Assembly: GCA_009667805.1 (NCBI GenBank)
Contig: CM019064.1
Location: 110,024,328-110,088,327 of the forward strand
Reading direction: 5' to 3'
Source of the DNA: Leptobrachium leishanense
Lineage: Eukaryota > Chordata > Amphibia > Anura > Megophryidae
DNA length: 64,000 nt
Shown: positions 55,765 to 64,000 of the stretch, in pieces
How positions within the stretch are numbered: position 1 is the first letter of the stretch
How the letters are laid out: every line of letters starts with the position of its first letter
Position numbers and translations under genes: made by a program
Notes under the pieces: model-generated
Database searches by the model: none
Told to the model about the DNA's origin: nothing
The model's input: only the letters and a program-made list of their open reading frames with translations

Positions 55765-55950
55765 AGAACACTGTTTTTTTTGGAAAATCACTTTCAATTA
55801 AATACGCAGTAAAAAATTTTTTAGAATATTTCCAAGTTATTTCTTACTGTAATAAATGATGTGCCAGATGGATGTCGCCATCTACTGGCCAAATGAAGTT
55901 GTAGTTCAAGGCTCTGACCATTAGAGACATTCCCCAGCTGGTTTTAAAGT
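55765..55950 (-). mobile_element. TTAA-target MITE fragment
   Basis: Contains GGAAAATCACTT, ATTTCTTACTGTAATAA and GCCATCTACTGGCC, parts of the 5794/52879 family in rearranged order. Both termini are missing. Confidence 0.5.
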
Positions 55951-55979
55951 GTTTGCACTTAGAACATCATGCAGGACTA

Positions 55980-56126
55980 GCAGGTCTATTCAAAGAAAGG
56001 TGAAACTCAGGAGAATTGGCAGGAGAAGAGAATACAGATGAAAGAGAGAAGAGAATAATCTAGATCAAATAGCTGATTTGGAAAGTGAGAAAAAAGGGAG
56101 CATTTTTCTGGTTTGGCTATTTTGAC
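55980..56126. mobile_element. TA-target foldback MITE, left half
   Basis: GCAGGTCTATTCAAAGAAAGG-like start after TA, then AGGAGAATTGGCAGGAGAAG and GTTTGGCTATTTTGAC, as in the 18140 family. It is cut off at the TAGTGATGGG start of the next element. Confidence 0.72.
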
Positions 56127-56432
56127 TAGTGATGGGTCGAACACCCCTGTCTTCGGTTCGTATTCGAACATTCGAACAGCTGAAATGTTCTAATACGAAC
56201 TCGAACACAATACAAATCAATGGGGGTCGAACATGTTAAATGTGTTCACAGTTCTCCTAAATGTACCAGCAGCTCCCGGTACATTTAGGAGACCTTTGGC
56301 TGCAGCCCCCAGGCCCCCGTACCTCTGCTGTCCTGCTGCTGTTCCGGCCTCCTGTTCCTCCGTTCTATCTGCTCCTCCATCCAGTCGCGGCTCCTCTGTC
56401 CCACGCCTCATCTTCATGCTGAGCAACAAATA
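56127..56432 (+). mobile_element. hAT MITE, left half
   Basis: TAGTGATGGGTCGAACACCC, GTTCTCCTAAATGTACCAGC, GGTACATTTAGGAGACC, GCTGCAGCCCCC and CATCTTCATGCTGA align with the left half of the palindromic hAT MITE at 61752-62653. The right half is missing and L2 sequence follows. Confidence 0.8.
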
Positions 56433-58645
56433 GATCCGGCATCTCCAAAGATGTTCTAGAACTGCTGAACGCTATTGGAGAAAGACCCGCTCCCACTCTG
56501 ACTTTCTTCACTATAAATTTATGCTCCAGTCCTACAGCTCTGCGCTTTTCCTAGCCAAGCAGACATATTTTACAGCCCTCATACACACCCACTCCCAGAA
56601 CCCAAAACACCTGTTTACCACCTTCAACTCCCTTCTCTGTCCTGCGGTGGCTGTTCCTCACACTGACCTCGAAGCCGAAGACCTAGCATGCTTTTTCACA
56701 GCAAAAATTGAACAGATAAGAACTGAAATCTCCACAATGCCATCTTCTCTGATGCAGGAAGATGCTAACCATGTCTATCCTCACATGTTTAACTAGTTCC
56801 CTTCAGCTACTGAACAAGAGGTCCTTAAACTACTACGATCCTCTCATCCCACTACCTGCCCCTTCGACCCCATTCCCTCACATCTTTTCCAAAACACTTT
56901 CTGTTTCTCTTGTACCATCCTTGACCCACACCTTTAATCTGTATTTAACCCCTGGGGTCTTTCCTGCTCCCCTCAAAATGCCACAATAGTCCCAATCCTA
57001 AAAAAACATCTCTGGATCCGACTGCTCCCTCCAACTACCTCCCCGCTTCCCTGCTCCCTTTTGCCTCCAAACTCCTCAAAAAGCTTGTGTATGCCTGTCT
57101 GATTGACTACCTCAACACCCACTCTCTCCTTGACGCTCTGCAATCTGGCTTTCGCTCACTGCACTCAATAGAAACAGCTCTTGAGAAACTGACCAATGAC
57201 CTTGCAACTGCTAAATCCAATCGGTGCTACTCACTGCTGATCCTTCTTGACCTCTCTGCTGCCTTTGATACAGTTGTCCACTCAATCCTCCTTCAAACTG
57301 TTAGTGATATAGGCCTTCAAGGTTCTGTTCTTTCATGGTTCGCTTCCTACCTGTCCCAACGATCGTTTAGTGTCTCCTTTGCTGGACGTACCTCCTCCCG
57401 GCAGCCTGTCTCTGTTGGGGTGCCCCAAGGTTCAGTACTGGGCCCTCTACTCTTTTCAGTCTACACTGCCTCTCTAGGAAAACTGATCAGCTCCTTTGAA
57501 TTCCAGTACCACCTACACGCTGATGACACTCAAATTTACCTCTCCTCCCCTGATCTCTCTCCAGGTCTCCTGGATCGAGTCACTGACTGTCTCTCCACTA
57601 TATCAAACTGGATGGCTTCCCGCTTCCTTAAACTCAATCTTACCAAAACTGAAATTCTCGTGATTCCTCCCTCCAAGAAGAACCCAATACCACCTATCTC
57701 TCTACGAGTAAATGGAACACCCATTACCTCAACACCCCAAGCTCGCTGCCTTGGTGTCACTTTTGACCTAACATTCTCTTCCCACATCCAGACAGTGACC
57801 AAATCCTGTTATTTTCAACTCAAAAACATTGCCCGTGTCCGCCCCTTTCTGAAACAAGATACCACAAAAGTGCTGGTTCATGCTCTTGTTATTTCATGAC
57901 ATGACTACTGCAACTCGCTCCTTATTGGCCTCCCCAACTCCCGTATCGCCCCTTTGCAATGTGTAATGAATGCAGAGGCCAGGCGTATTTTTCTCACTAA
58001 ACGCACCTCGCATACTTCCCCCCCTCTGCCGGTCCATCCATTGGCTTCCTGTACGTTTCAGGATACAGTTTAAAATACTGATGCTCACGTTAAAATCACT
58101 GAATAACACAACCCCTCCCTACATGTCTTTGTTACTCCACAAGCACGTCCCATCTAGACAACTCCGTTCAGCAGGTGATCTCCACCTGTCATCGGTCTAC
58201 ACACGCACGGCCAACTCTAGCCTCCAAGACTTCTCAAGGGCAGCACCAGTCTTGTGGAATGACTTGCCTCGCCCTATTAAACTCTCCCCTGACCTTCAGG
58301 CCTTCAAGAAATCCCTCAAAACCCATCTCTTCAGATTAGTGTACCGCATCTGATGCAACTCATCCCTCTGCTCACCTATTCACGCTTGATTGAAGTCGCT
58401 TGTATGACCCCACCATTCCCAATCCACTGGCACTAATGATCTTGCTATCTAGTGTAATTCCTCTTGTCTTCCTCAACCCCAATCCCTCTAGACTGTAAGC
58501 TCCTATGAGCAGGACCCTCTACACCTCTTGTTTCAATCCTATGTCCGTTTATATGTATTTTGTTCCCTTTGGTTATTGTAAAGCCCCGCAGAAACTGTTG
58601 GCGCTATATAAATGATGACAATAAAAATAATAATAATAAATGTTT
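56433..58645 (+). mobile_element. L2-clade LINE, 5' truncated (2.2 kb)
   Basis: It carries the second half of an L2 ORF2 and a complete 3' end: CTAGACTGTAAGCTCCTATG, GCAGAAACTGTTGGCGCTAT and ATAAATGATGACAATAAAAA, ending in an (ATA)n run. The 5' end falls at the edge of a hAT MITE half, with no clear TSD. Confidence 0.88.
56440..58353 (+). pseudogene. L2 ORF2 reverse transcriptase, frameshifted
   Basis: The linker region SYSSALFLAKQTYFTALIHT and LFTTFNSLLCP (about 56526-56640) follows the missing endonuclease. TEQEVLKLLRSSHPTTCPFD (about 56805) begins the RT. The 57087-57899 frame holds the core: [39 protein letters not shown] (catalytic D), [31 protein letters not shown] (catalytic DD) and [21 protein letters not shown] at 57897-57899 is followed by CNSLLIGLPNSRIAPLQC. 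Another frame from 57970 gives SIHWLPVRFRIQFKILMLTL, SRAAPVLWNDLPRPIKLSPD and FKKSLKTHLFRLVYRI, the normal C-terminus. At least four frame breaks. Confidence 0.92.
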
Positions 58646-59930
58646 ATCTCATCCCAGCTATAGCCATCATTTTCTCTATTCAGTTTTCAAGTATCTATTC
58701 ATCAAACATTGTCAGTTTGTATGAGTTAAATGCAATAATACTGCCATTTTTGGGGAAAAGGCTAGAACCTTTGTGTTGCACACCATGCCACTTATCATTC
58801 ATCATAATATGTTCTTGTTATGTATCTTGTTACAAGAAGCTACATCAGACTCATCAACAGTAAACTTAAAAGCACAGTTATTATAATTTAAAGAGCAAAT
58901 GCCAACAGCTGCAAAGCTCTTAAATGTTAAGTTTGTTCTCAACAGTGTAGCACATCACACAAGTAAGCTGTATCAGCTTTACAAGGCAATTTTCTAAATT
59001 ACATACACATCAGTTCCAGTAATTTAAATATGTAATTTGGAGCATGATGAGTTCTGCGACTAAAACAGATTTAAGACATTCTTACATATGCTATACTGCA
59101 ATGGATAAACTTATGCCTAGTGCAGTTGTAAACTTTTTGCATTAACCATTGATACCTCTAAAATTGATCCTATCCATCTACACATGTTTACAATTTCATG
59201 TTAAACATTCTTTTCTGAAAATAATGCTAAGAGCAGATATTCCTAAAGCGATTACTCAAATCAGAAAAACATTATGGAATATGGGGATGTGGTCAGGTTG
59301 TGCATGCTTTGGCAGAGTCAGTTAATAGTGAGTTTTTGGAACGTTGTTATTGTATAGTTATAATGAGTAACCACTTGGCGGCTCAACGTGTCCTCTCAAA
59401 TGGGCTTTCCATACAAAGGACGCGCTGATCGCATCCAATCTCAGCAGTTGCAATCAGCCGGTATTTCGGGTGATCGCTGCAGTCTCCTGGTGTGGGCTGA
59501 CATCTTGGATCTTGACATCTTGGATCTTGACATCAGACCCCGGCCGGTGTAACAGCGTCATCGCGCTAAGCGTGATGACGTCTATTTCAGGCACCCCCCC
59601 CCTGCCGGCCAGAGCAGGAAAGTGCCTGAAGGTGATGGGGGTCCTTTGGACTTCTCTCCCTACCCATTGGTAAGGGCCACAGGCCATAGGCAGGCACCGT
59701 TTGGAAGGGCACAGTCTGCCCTTCCCGGCGGTGTCTGCCTTTAACCACTCAGGGTCTGGATCGCGATTCGCGCTGGATCGCTGTCCTCTTGGATGTCAGC
59801 CAAGCCTCTGGGATCTTCCCTGCCCACTGATGTCATCATGCATGGACTCGGTGACGTCAGTTCAGGAGTTGACCATGTTTAAATTAACAATAAAATAATA
59901 AAAATAAAAATAATAAAATAATAATAATAA
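58646..59930. other. Spacer, no gene seen
   Basis: A short tandem repeat CATCTTGGATCTTGACATCT lies at 59501-59532. No domain is recognised in the short open frames around 59454-59898. Confidence 0.5.
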
Positions 59931-60060
59931 AACATGTTTCGTTAGTCTAAGCTAACTTCATCAGAGATATCCCTGATGAAGTTAGCTTAGACTAACGAAA
60001 CATGTTGGATGTGTCTTATTTTAATAAACACACTTTTATTTCTAAATACTGCGAATTATG
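59931..60060 (+). repeat. Perfect 34-bp inverted repeat followed by GAAAC motif and AATAAA
   Basis: Arms at 59931-59964 and 59973-60006 are exact inverses (AACATGTTTCGTTAGTCTAA, then GCTAACTTCATCAG). The right arm reads CTGATGAAG, a stem and CGAAACATG, and is followed by TTTTAATAAACACAC, like the 3' end of the Penelope-like element. Confidence 0.85.
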
Positions 60061-60371
60061 TCTTAATTTATCCTAACACTGCTGGAGTCCTGAGGTCGCT
60101 GTATAACCCACCCAAGGCTGCCGGATCCACCACGAAAGCCTTCTGTATGGTAATTACTAGACATGTGCACAGCACAAAATTTCGTTTTGAACTAATGGAT
60201 TAGTCCTAAAATGCAATTTATTTAGTTGCTAAAGAAATTCGTTTTCAGTTCTTTAGTCTGAAAACTAATTTCATTCATCCGAAAACCAGTGGATACAATT
60301 ACTATTGAAGTGACTCCTCAGAGGGCTGAGATCGCTGCCTGTTACAGTATCTCTCACTCTCAGCACAATGT

Positions 60372-60501
60372 GGGCCATATTACATAGTTGGTGCTAACTT
60401 AACCAGAGCTGTTGTAAACTTCCCACAGCCATTATAGCCTATGGAGGTTTTCAGTTTACAACAGCTGTGGTTAAGTTAGCACCAACATTGTAATACTACC
60501 C
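60372..60501. mobile_element. Foldback MITE (130 bp) nested in the hAT palindrome
   Basis: GGGCCATATTACATAGTTGG, TGCTAACTTAACCA and CAGCTGTTGTAAAC face their inverses, ending AATACTACCC. Flanked by TGT on both sides (3-bp TSD). The GGGCC...ATTAC end resembles the Harbinger-like elements at 6230 and 29892. Confidence 0.82.
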
Positions 60502-60764
60502 TGTGTCAGGCAAAGCTGTTACAGTAACTGACTGCTGCTCATCACAGCGCTCAGAGTTTCAGTAAAACTAGTAAATAATATTTTTATATATAAGAGGTTA
60601 GAACAATATTATTTCCTTGTTCTACTGAAACTCTGAGCGCTGTTACTGTCAGTTACTGTAACAGCTGAGCCTGATACATTGTACTGAGAGATAATATAAC
60701 AAGCAGCCGATCTCAGCGCTCACAGCCACTGGATTTAAATGGCTAAAAAAAAAAGAAAAAAAAA

Positions 60765-61050
60765 AAGGCTCCTCTCTGTATAATGTTTAGAACATCCTCC
60801 TGCATTAATTAACACCCCTCTCTGTATAATGTATACAACATCCACCTGCATTAATTAATACCCCCTCTGTATAATGTATAGAACATCCTCCTGAATTAAT
60901 TAATGTCCCTCTCTGTATAGAACATCCTCCTCAATTTATACCTTTCTCTGTATAATGTATATAACATCCTCCTGCATTAATACCCCTCTCTGTATAATGT
61001 ATAGAACATCCTCCTGCATTAATTAATGCCCCTCTCTGTATAGAACATCC
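60765..61050. repeat. Tandem repeat, about 35-47 bp unit x 6
   Basis: CCTCTCTGTATAATGTATAG then AACATCCTCCTGCATTAATT repeated with deletions. Confidence 0.88.
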
Positions 61051-61297
61051 TACTGCATTGGCATGTGGAGGGTGCAGAACTTCAGATGTTGCACTCTTCA
61101 TTGCTGGTCTCCTTCACTCATCAATGTAATATCAAAAAAAGGACTGAAACTAAAATGTAGTGCATTTTATTTTAGTTTCTTTCGTTTTTTTGTACTGAGC
61201 AGTTTCGTATCTCTTGAGTCATACGAAAACTAAATTATCCCAAAATTCGGACTAAATCGTTTTAGTACTAAAACGAATGCACATGTCTAGTAATTAC

Positions 61298-61743
61298 TGG
61301 TTTATGCCAAAACAGCTGTCCCACCAGAGAGAAGGAATTATACCTGATGCCGGTTGGTGTGGATAAGAAGCTGGCGTGTACTTTTGATGGGCCTGAATAC
61401 TTTCTGCTTTTTTGTAAGTGAGGTCCTAGCAGGGGCCTAAATACTTACCTATAATAACAGTATTATGCTATGGTCATCTCATTTTGTCCTTTACAGACTT
61501 CAATTCTCTTTTTTGCCATAAAGGCTTGGATGACAAAATGTGAAAAAAAATCACTTTACACACTTTAGATGATTGAAAATTAAAATTGTATTGCTTTTTT
61601 TCAGGCAGGGCATGACGTATACATATAAAAATGATATATTATGAATCTACCGAAAAAAAGGATATCTAATATGTATGTGTCATATAATAAAACGTGACTT
61701 CAAATTGCGTTTAACCATGATGAGCAAAACTGGTAAAAATTAG
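61298..61743. other. Spacer, no gene seen
   Basis: Nothing recognised. Confidence 0.45.
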
Positions 61744-61751
61744 CTCAGCAC

Positions 61752-62653
61752 TAGGGATGGGCGTTCGGTTCGATTCGAACGTGAGCTTGAATAGAACATC
61801 GGCCGTTCGGGTGTTCGGTGAACGCGAACATTATGGGATGTTCGCGGTTTGTTCGACTGCGGACATTGCATAATAAAAAATGCGTCCACAGGTCTCCTAA
61901 ATGTACCAGCTGCCAGTACATTTAGGAGACCTGTGCCTGCAGCCCCGGCCCCCGTAAGTCACCTGTCCTGCAGCTGTCCCGGCCTCCTGTTCCCCGGTCC
62001 ATCAGCTCCTCCGGTCTGTCTGGCCGCGGCTCCTCTGCCCCACATCTTCATGCTGAATGATCTGATTGGGCAAAGTCCTGCGCCTGACCTGGACTTTGCC
62101 CAATCAGGGCTCTAATTCAATATTGAGCCCTGATTGGGCAAAGTCCAGTTCAGGTGCAGGACTTTGCCCAATCAGAGCTCAGCATGAAGATGAGCTTTAA
62201 CCAAGCTCTGATTGGTTAAAGTCTTGCACCAACTTTAACCAATCAGAGCTTGGTTAAAGCTCTGCCCCACGCCTCATCTTCATGCTGAGCTCTGATTGCC
62301 CAATCAGTGCTCTAATTTAAGATTAGCAAAGTCCAGGTCATGCCCCATCAGATCATTCAGCATGAAGACGTGGGGCAGAGGAGCCACGGCCAGACGGACC
62401 GGAGGAGCTGACGGACCGGGGAACAGGAGGCCGGGACAGCTGCAGGACAGGTGAGTTACGGGGGCCGGGGGCCGCAGCCACAGGTCTCTTAAATGTACCG
62501 GCAGCCGCCGGTACATTTAGGAGAACTGTGAACACATTTTGCGTATTCGGCCCACATTGATTAACATTGTTTTCGCGACTTCGTATTCGAACATTTCCGT
62601 CCGTTCGGCTGTTCAAAAACGAACCGAACACAGGGGTGTTCAGCTCATCACTA
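61752..62653. mobile_element. Palindromic hAT MITE (902 bp), perfect 8-bp TSD
   Basis: TAGGGATGGGC and inverse GCTCATCACTA, TSD CTCAGCAC at 61744-61751 and 62654-62661. The two halves are inverted copies: AGGTCTCCTAAATGTACCAG, GGCCTCCTGTTCCCCGGTCC and ATCTTCATGCTGAATGATCT face their inverses. The centre is a nest of smaller palindromes of GATTGGGCAAAGTCC and CTGATTGGTTAAAG. The termini place it with the TAGGGATGAGC hAT family at 33598. Confidence 0.93.
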
Positions 62654-62696
62654 CTCAGCACACAGAGGTGAAATGGCTCAGCAGTGAAGGGGTTAA

Positions 62697-63251
62697 AGGG
62701 AAATTATATTGAAAAACAGAGTTCCCTTTTTTTGCCCTTAAAGATTTGAGCAGAGGAAGCTGACAGGCTCTGCCCAATTCTTTTTTTTTCTTTTTGGGTG
62801 AGTTTACTCACTTTTTTCCCTTGACGAGCACAGCACCTCCTCTTTGGCGCAGGGACTACCAAACCCAGAAGTCGCTTAAGCTTTTTTAACGCAATTTGCA
62901 CTCCTGCAAACTTGAATAGTGTTAGAAACGCAAATTGCGTAGCACTACAAGACTTGCACACTATACCTATGTAGGTTCTGTAACACCTGTGCAGAATGAT
63001 GGGTTGTTGCTGCTTCTCTGAGACCGCGATTGGTCTTGGAGAGGGTGACATTGACAAGCTCTCTACATGCTGATGTCACTAGTGACCTGTCTGTAGGCTG
63101 CAGCTGGGGAATTCAAAAGTTGCTGGGGAGTGTGAAGGAAAATCCTCCACTTAACTCGCAATTTCACCAGATTGGGGTGGGGCTGGGGGGCACTCCTCAC
63201 ACCCTGACCATTTTAAATTTATAAAGTGGTCAGGGAGAGTGCAGTGTCCCT
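62697..63251. mobile_element. Kolobok/T2-like MITE, copy 2
   Basis: TTAA at 62693-62696 and 63252-63255 with ends AGGGAAATTATATTGA and (inverted) AGGGACACTGCACTC. The body aligns in order with 15695-16199 (TTCCCTTTTTTTGCCCTTAA, TTTACTCACTTTTTTCCC, GATGTCACTAGTGACC, AAAGTGGTCAGGGAGAG). Confidence 0.85.
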
Positions 63252-63255
63252 TTAA

Positions 63256-64000
63256 GCTGAATTTCTACCTGGCTGTTGTATTTCTAGGATACTCAATGTC
63301 CAACTACAAAGAATTTTTAAGATGCTTGTTGGAGCGTACCTCTGATGGAGTCAATTTCATGAAACGTAACAGCTTCACGTTGAATCTATGGCTAATAGCA
63401 TTCTGTCACTCTTCATGAGGACCTTCAAAATCAATTTGACCAGCATCACCATTAGAGGTGGCATTTTTCTGAAGTACTTTTGAACTCGCCGGATGATGAG
63501 AATAGTTAAACCCTAAAGCGGACGCACTCATAAAGATCTCAGTTTAAAATCATTATAGGGGACTTGGCAACATAGAACATACCAGAAGGACTCAGCATCC
63601 CTCTCATATTCTCATTAAGAGATTGGTACAGTTTGAGCTGACATGCGGGAATATCTGATACAAGAGTAAATGAGGGACAACAGATCAAAACAAAATAATA
63701 AATTGTGTTGTAGCGTTCGTGGGCACTAAGACTTATTAGGTAAATGTAGAAACATTTTATCATAGTCAGTTTGATAAGGATTTTACACATTTGTGGATTG
63801 CAATTGGCTCTAAATGGATAGCAATCACCTTCTTTGTTTCCGATCCACTACATTACTTACCACTTATCATGTAAATATCAATAATTATCGCAAAGTCATG
63901 TGTTTTTGGGTAAAAATAAAAAAAAATATGTAGCAGTCGATCTGGAACCACACTCATCATGAATACCTCACATGCTGGGGAAAAAAATCATGGTCAGAAG
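63256..64000. other. No gene; one hairpin-GAAACG motif
   Basis: Near 63340-63370, CCTCTGATGGAGTCAATTTC then ATGAAACGTAAC resembles the Penelope-like 3' motif. The rest is unrecognised. Confidence 0.4.

Larger units (their letters stand above)
60158..61289. mobile_element. hAT-type non-autonomous element (1.13 kb), perfect 8-bp TSD
   Basis: TIR TAGACATGTGCA and inverse, with TSD GTAATTAC at 60150-60157 and 61290-61297. The subterminal zones have AAAACTAATTTCATTC-like and TAGTACTAAAACG words. The middle is a large palindrome (60310-60365 with 60505-60715: CTCAGAGTTTCAGTAAAAC and CTGTTACAGTAACTGAC against their inverses), split by the MITE at 60372-60501, followed by a tandem array. No coding capacity. 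Confidence 0.9.

Noticed and set aside
59973..60006. Active hammerhead ribozyme
   Set aside because: The core has an extra A between TGATGA and the stem, and no proper third stem with a cleavage site was found. Kept only as a possible relic.

Overview
This 64 kb window looks like repeat-rich intergenic DNA from a vertebrate with a large genome, most likely an amphibian and probably a frog. The evidence is the mix of elements: a non-mammalian L1, L2, a Penelope-like element, a Helitron, Tc1/mariner, several hAT families, PIF/Harbinger MITEs, TTAA-target MITEs of the Kolobok/T2 type (termini TTAAAGGG...), a solo LTR and a tRNA-derived SINE. The species call is inference. I found no convincing host protein-coding exon, rRNA or functional tRNA gene. 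All recognisable coding sequence belongs to transposable elements, and all of it is broken.

Layout. 1-3062: the right part of a hAT element whose interior has expanded into a satellite of units about 150 bp long; a Harbinger MITE (TSD TTA) and a solo LTR (TSD CTGTA) sit inside it. 3063-7650: low-complexity DNA, a 52-bp minisatellite carrying CTCF-like cores, a TTAA MITE and a Harbinger-like element. 7666-13356: an L1 complete from end to end by its 15-bp TSD, but with frameshifted ORFs. 13372-16936: spacer, minisatellites and MITEs. 16941-20532: a Tc1 element with TIRs of about 220 bp, with a MITE in its transposase gene and a short L1 derivative in its 5' region. 20937-22489: hAT and Harbinger-like MITEs. 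22851-25668: featureless spacer. 25717-28477: a 5'-truncated Penelope-like element (16-bp TSD) carrying an unclassified TIR element that holds a 20-copy minisatellite.

29892-33210: a second Harbinger-like copy, MITEs and a LINE 3' end. 33598-40670: a large hAT element with a BED-finger transposase, imperfect 8-bp TSD, a second element of the same family replacing the middle of the gene, and satellites in its 5' region. 40671-48829: mostly AT-rich spacer with MITEs. 48830-50760: an internally deleted Helitron on the minus strand. 50943-52756: one hAT-type element nested in another. 52879-56432: a TTAA MITE, a SINE and MITE fragments. 56433-58645: an L2 with reverse transcriptase. 60158-63251: two hAT MITEs and a Kolobok-like MITE.

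The elements interact mainly by nesting and by sharing sequence. The SINE at 54717 and the LINE end at 32522 share a 3' tail. A minisatellite unit resembles the L2 3' UTR. The hAT subterminal region has seeded satellites. A hairpin-plus-GAAAC motif found at the 3' end of the Penelope-like element recurs at four other places. All boundaries were read by eye; family assignments rest on recognised motifs, TSDs and TIRs and not on database searches.
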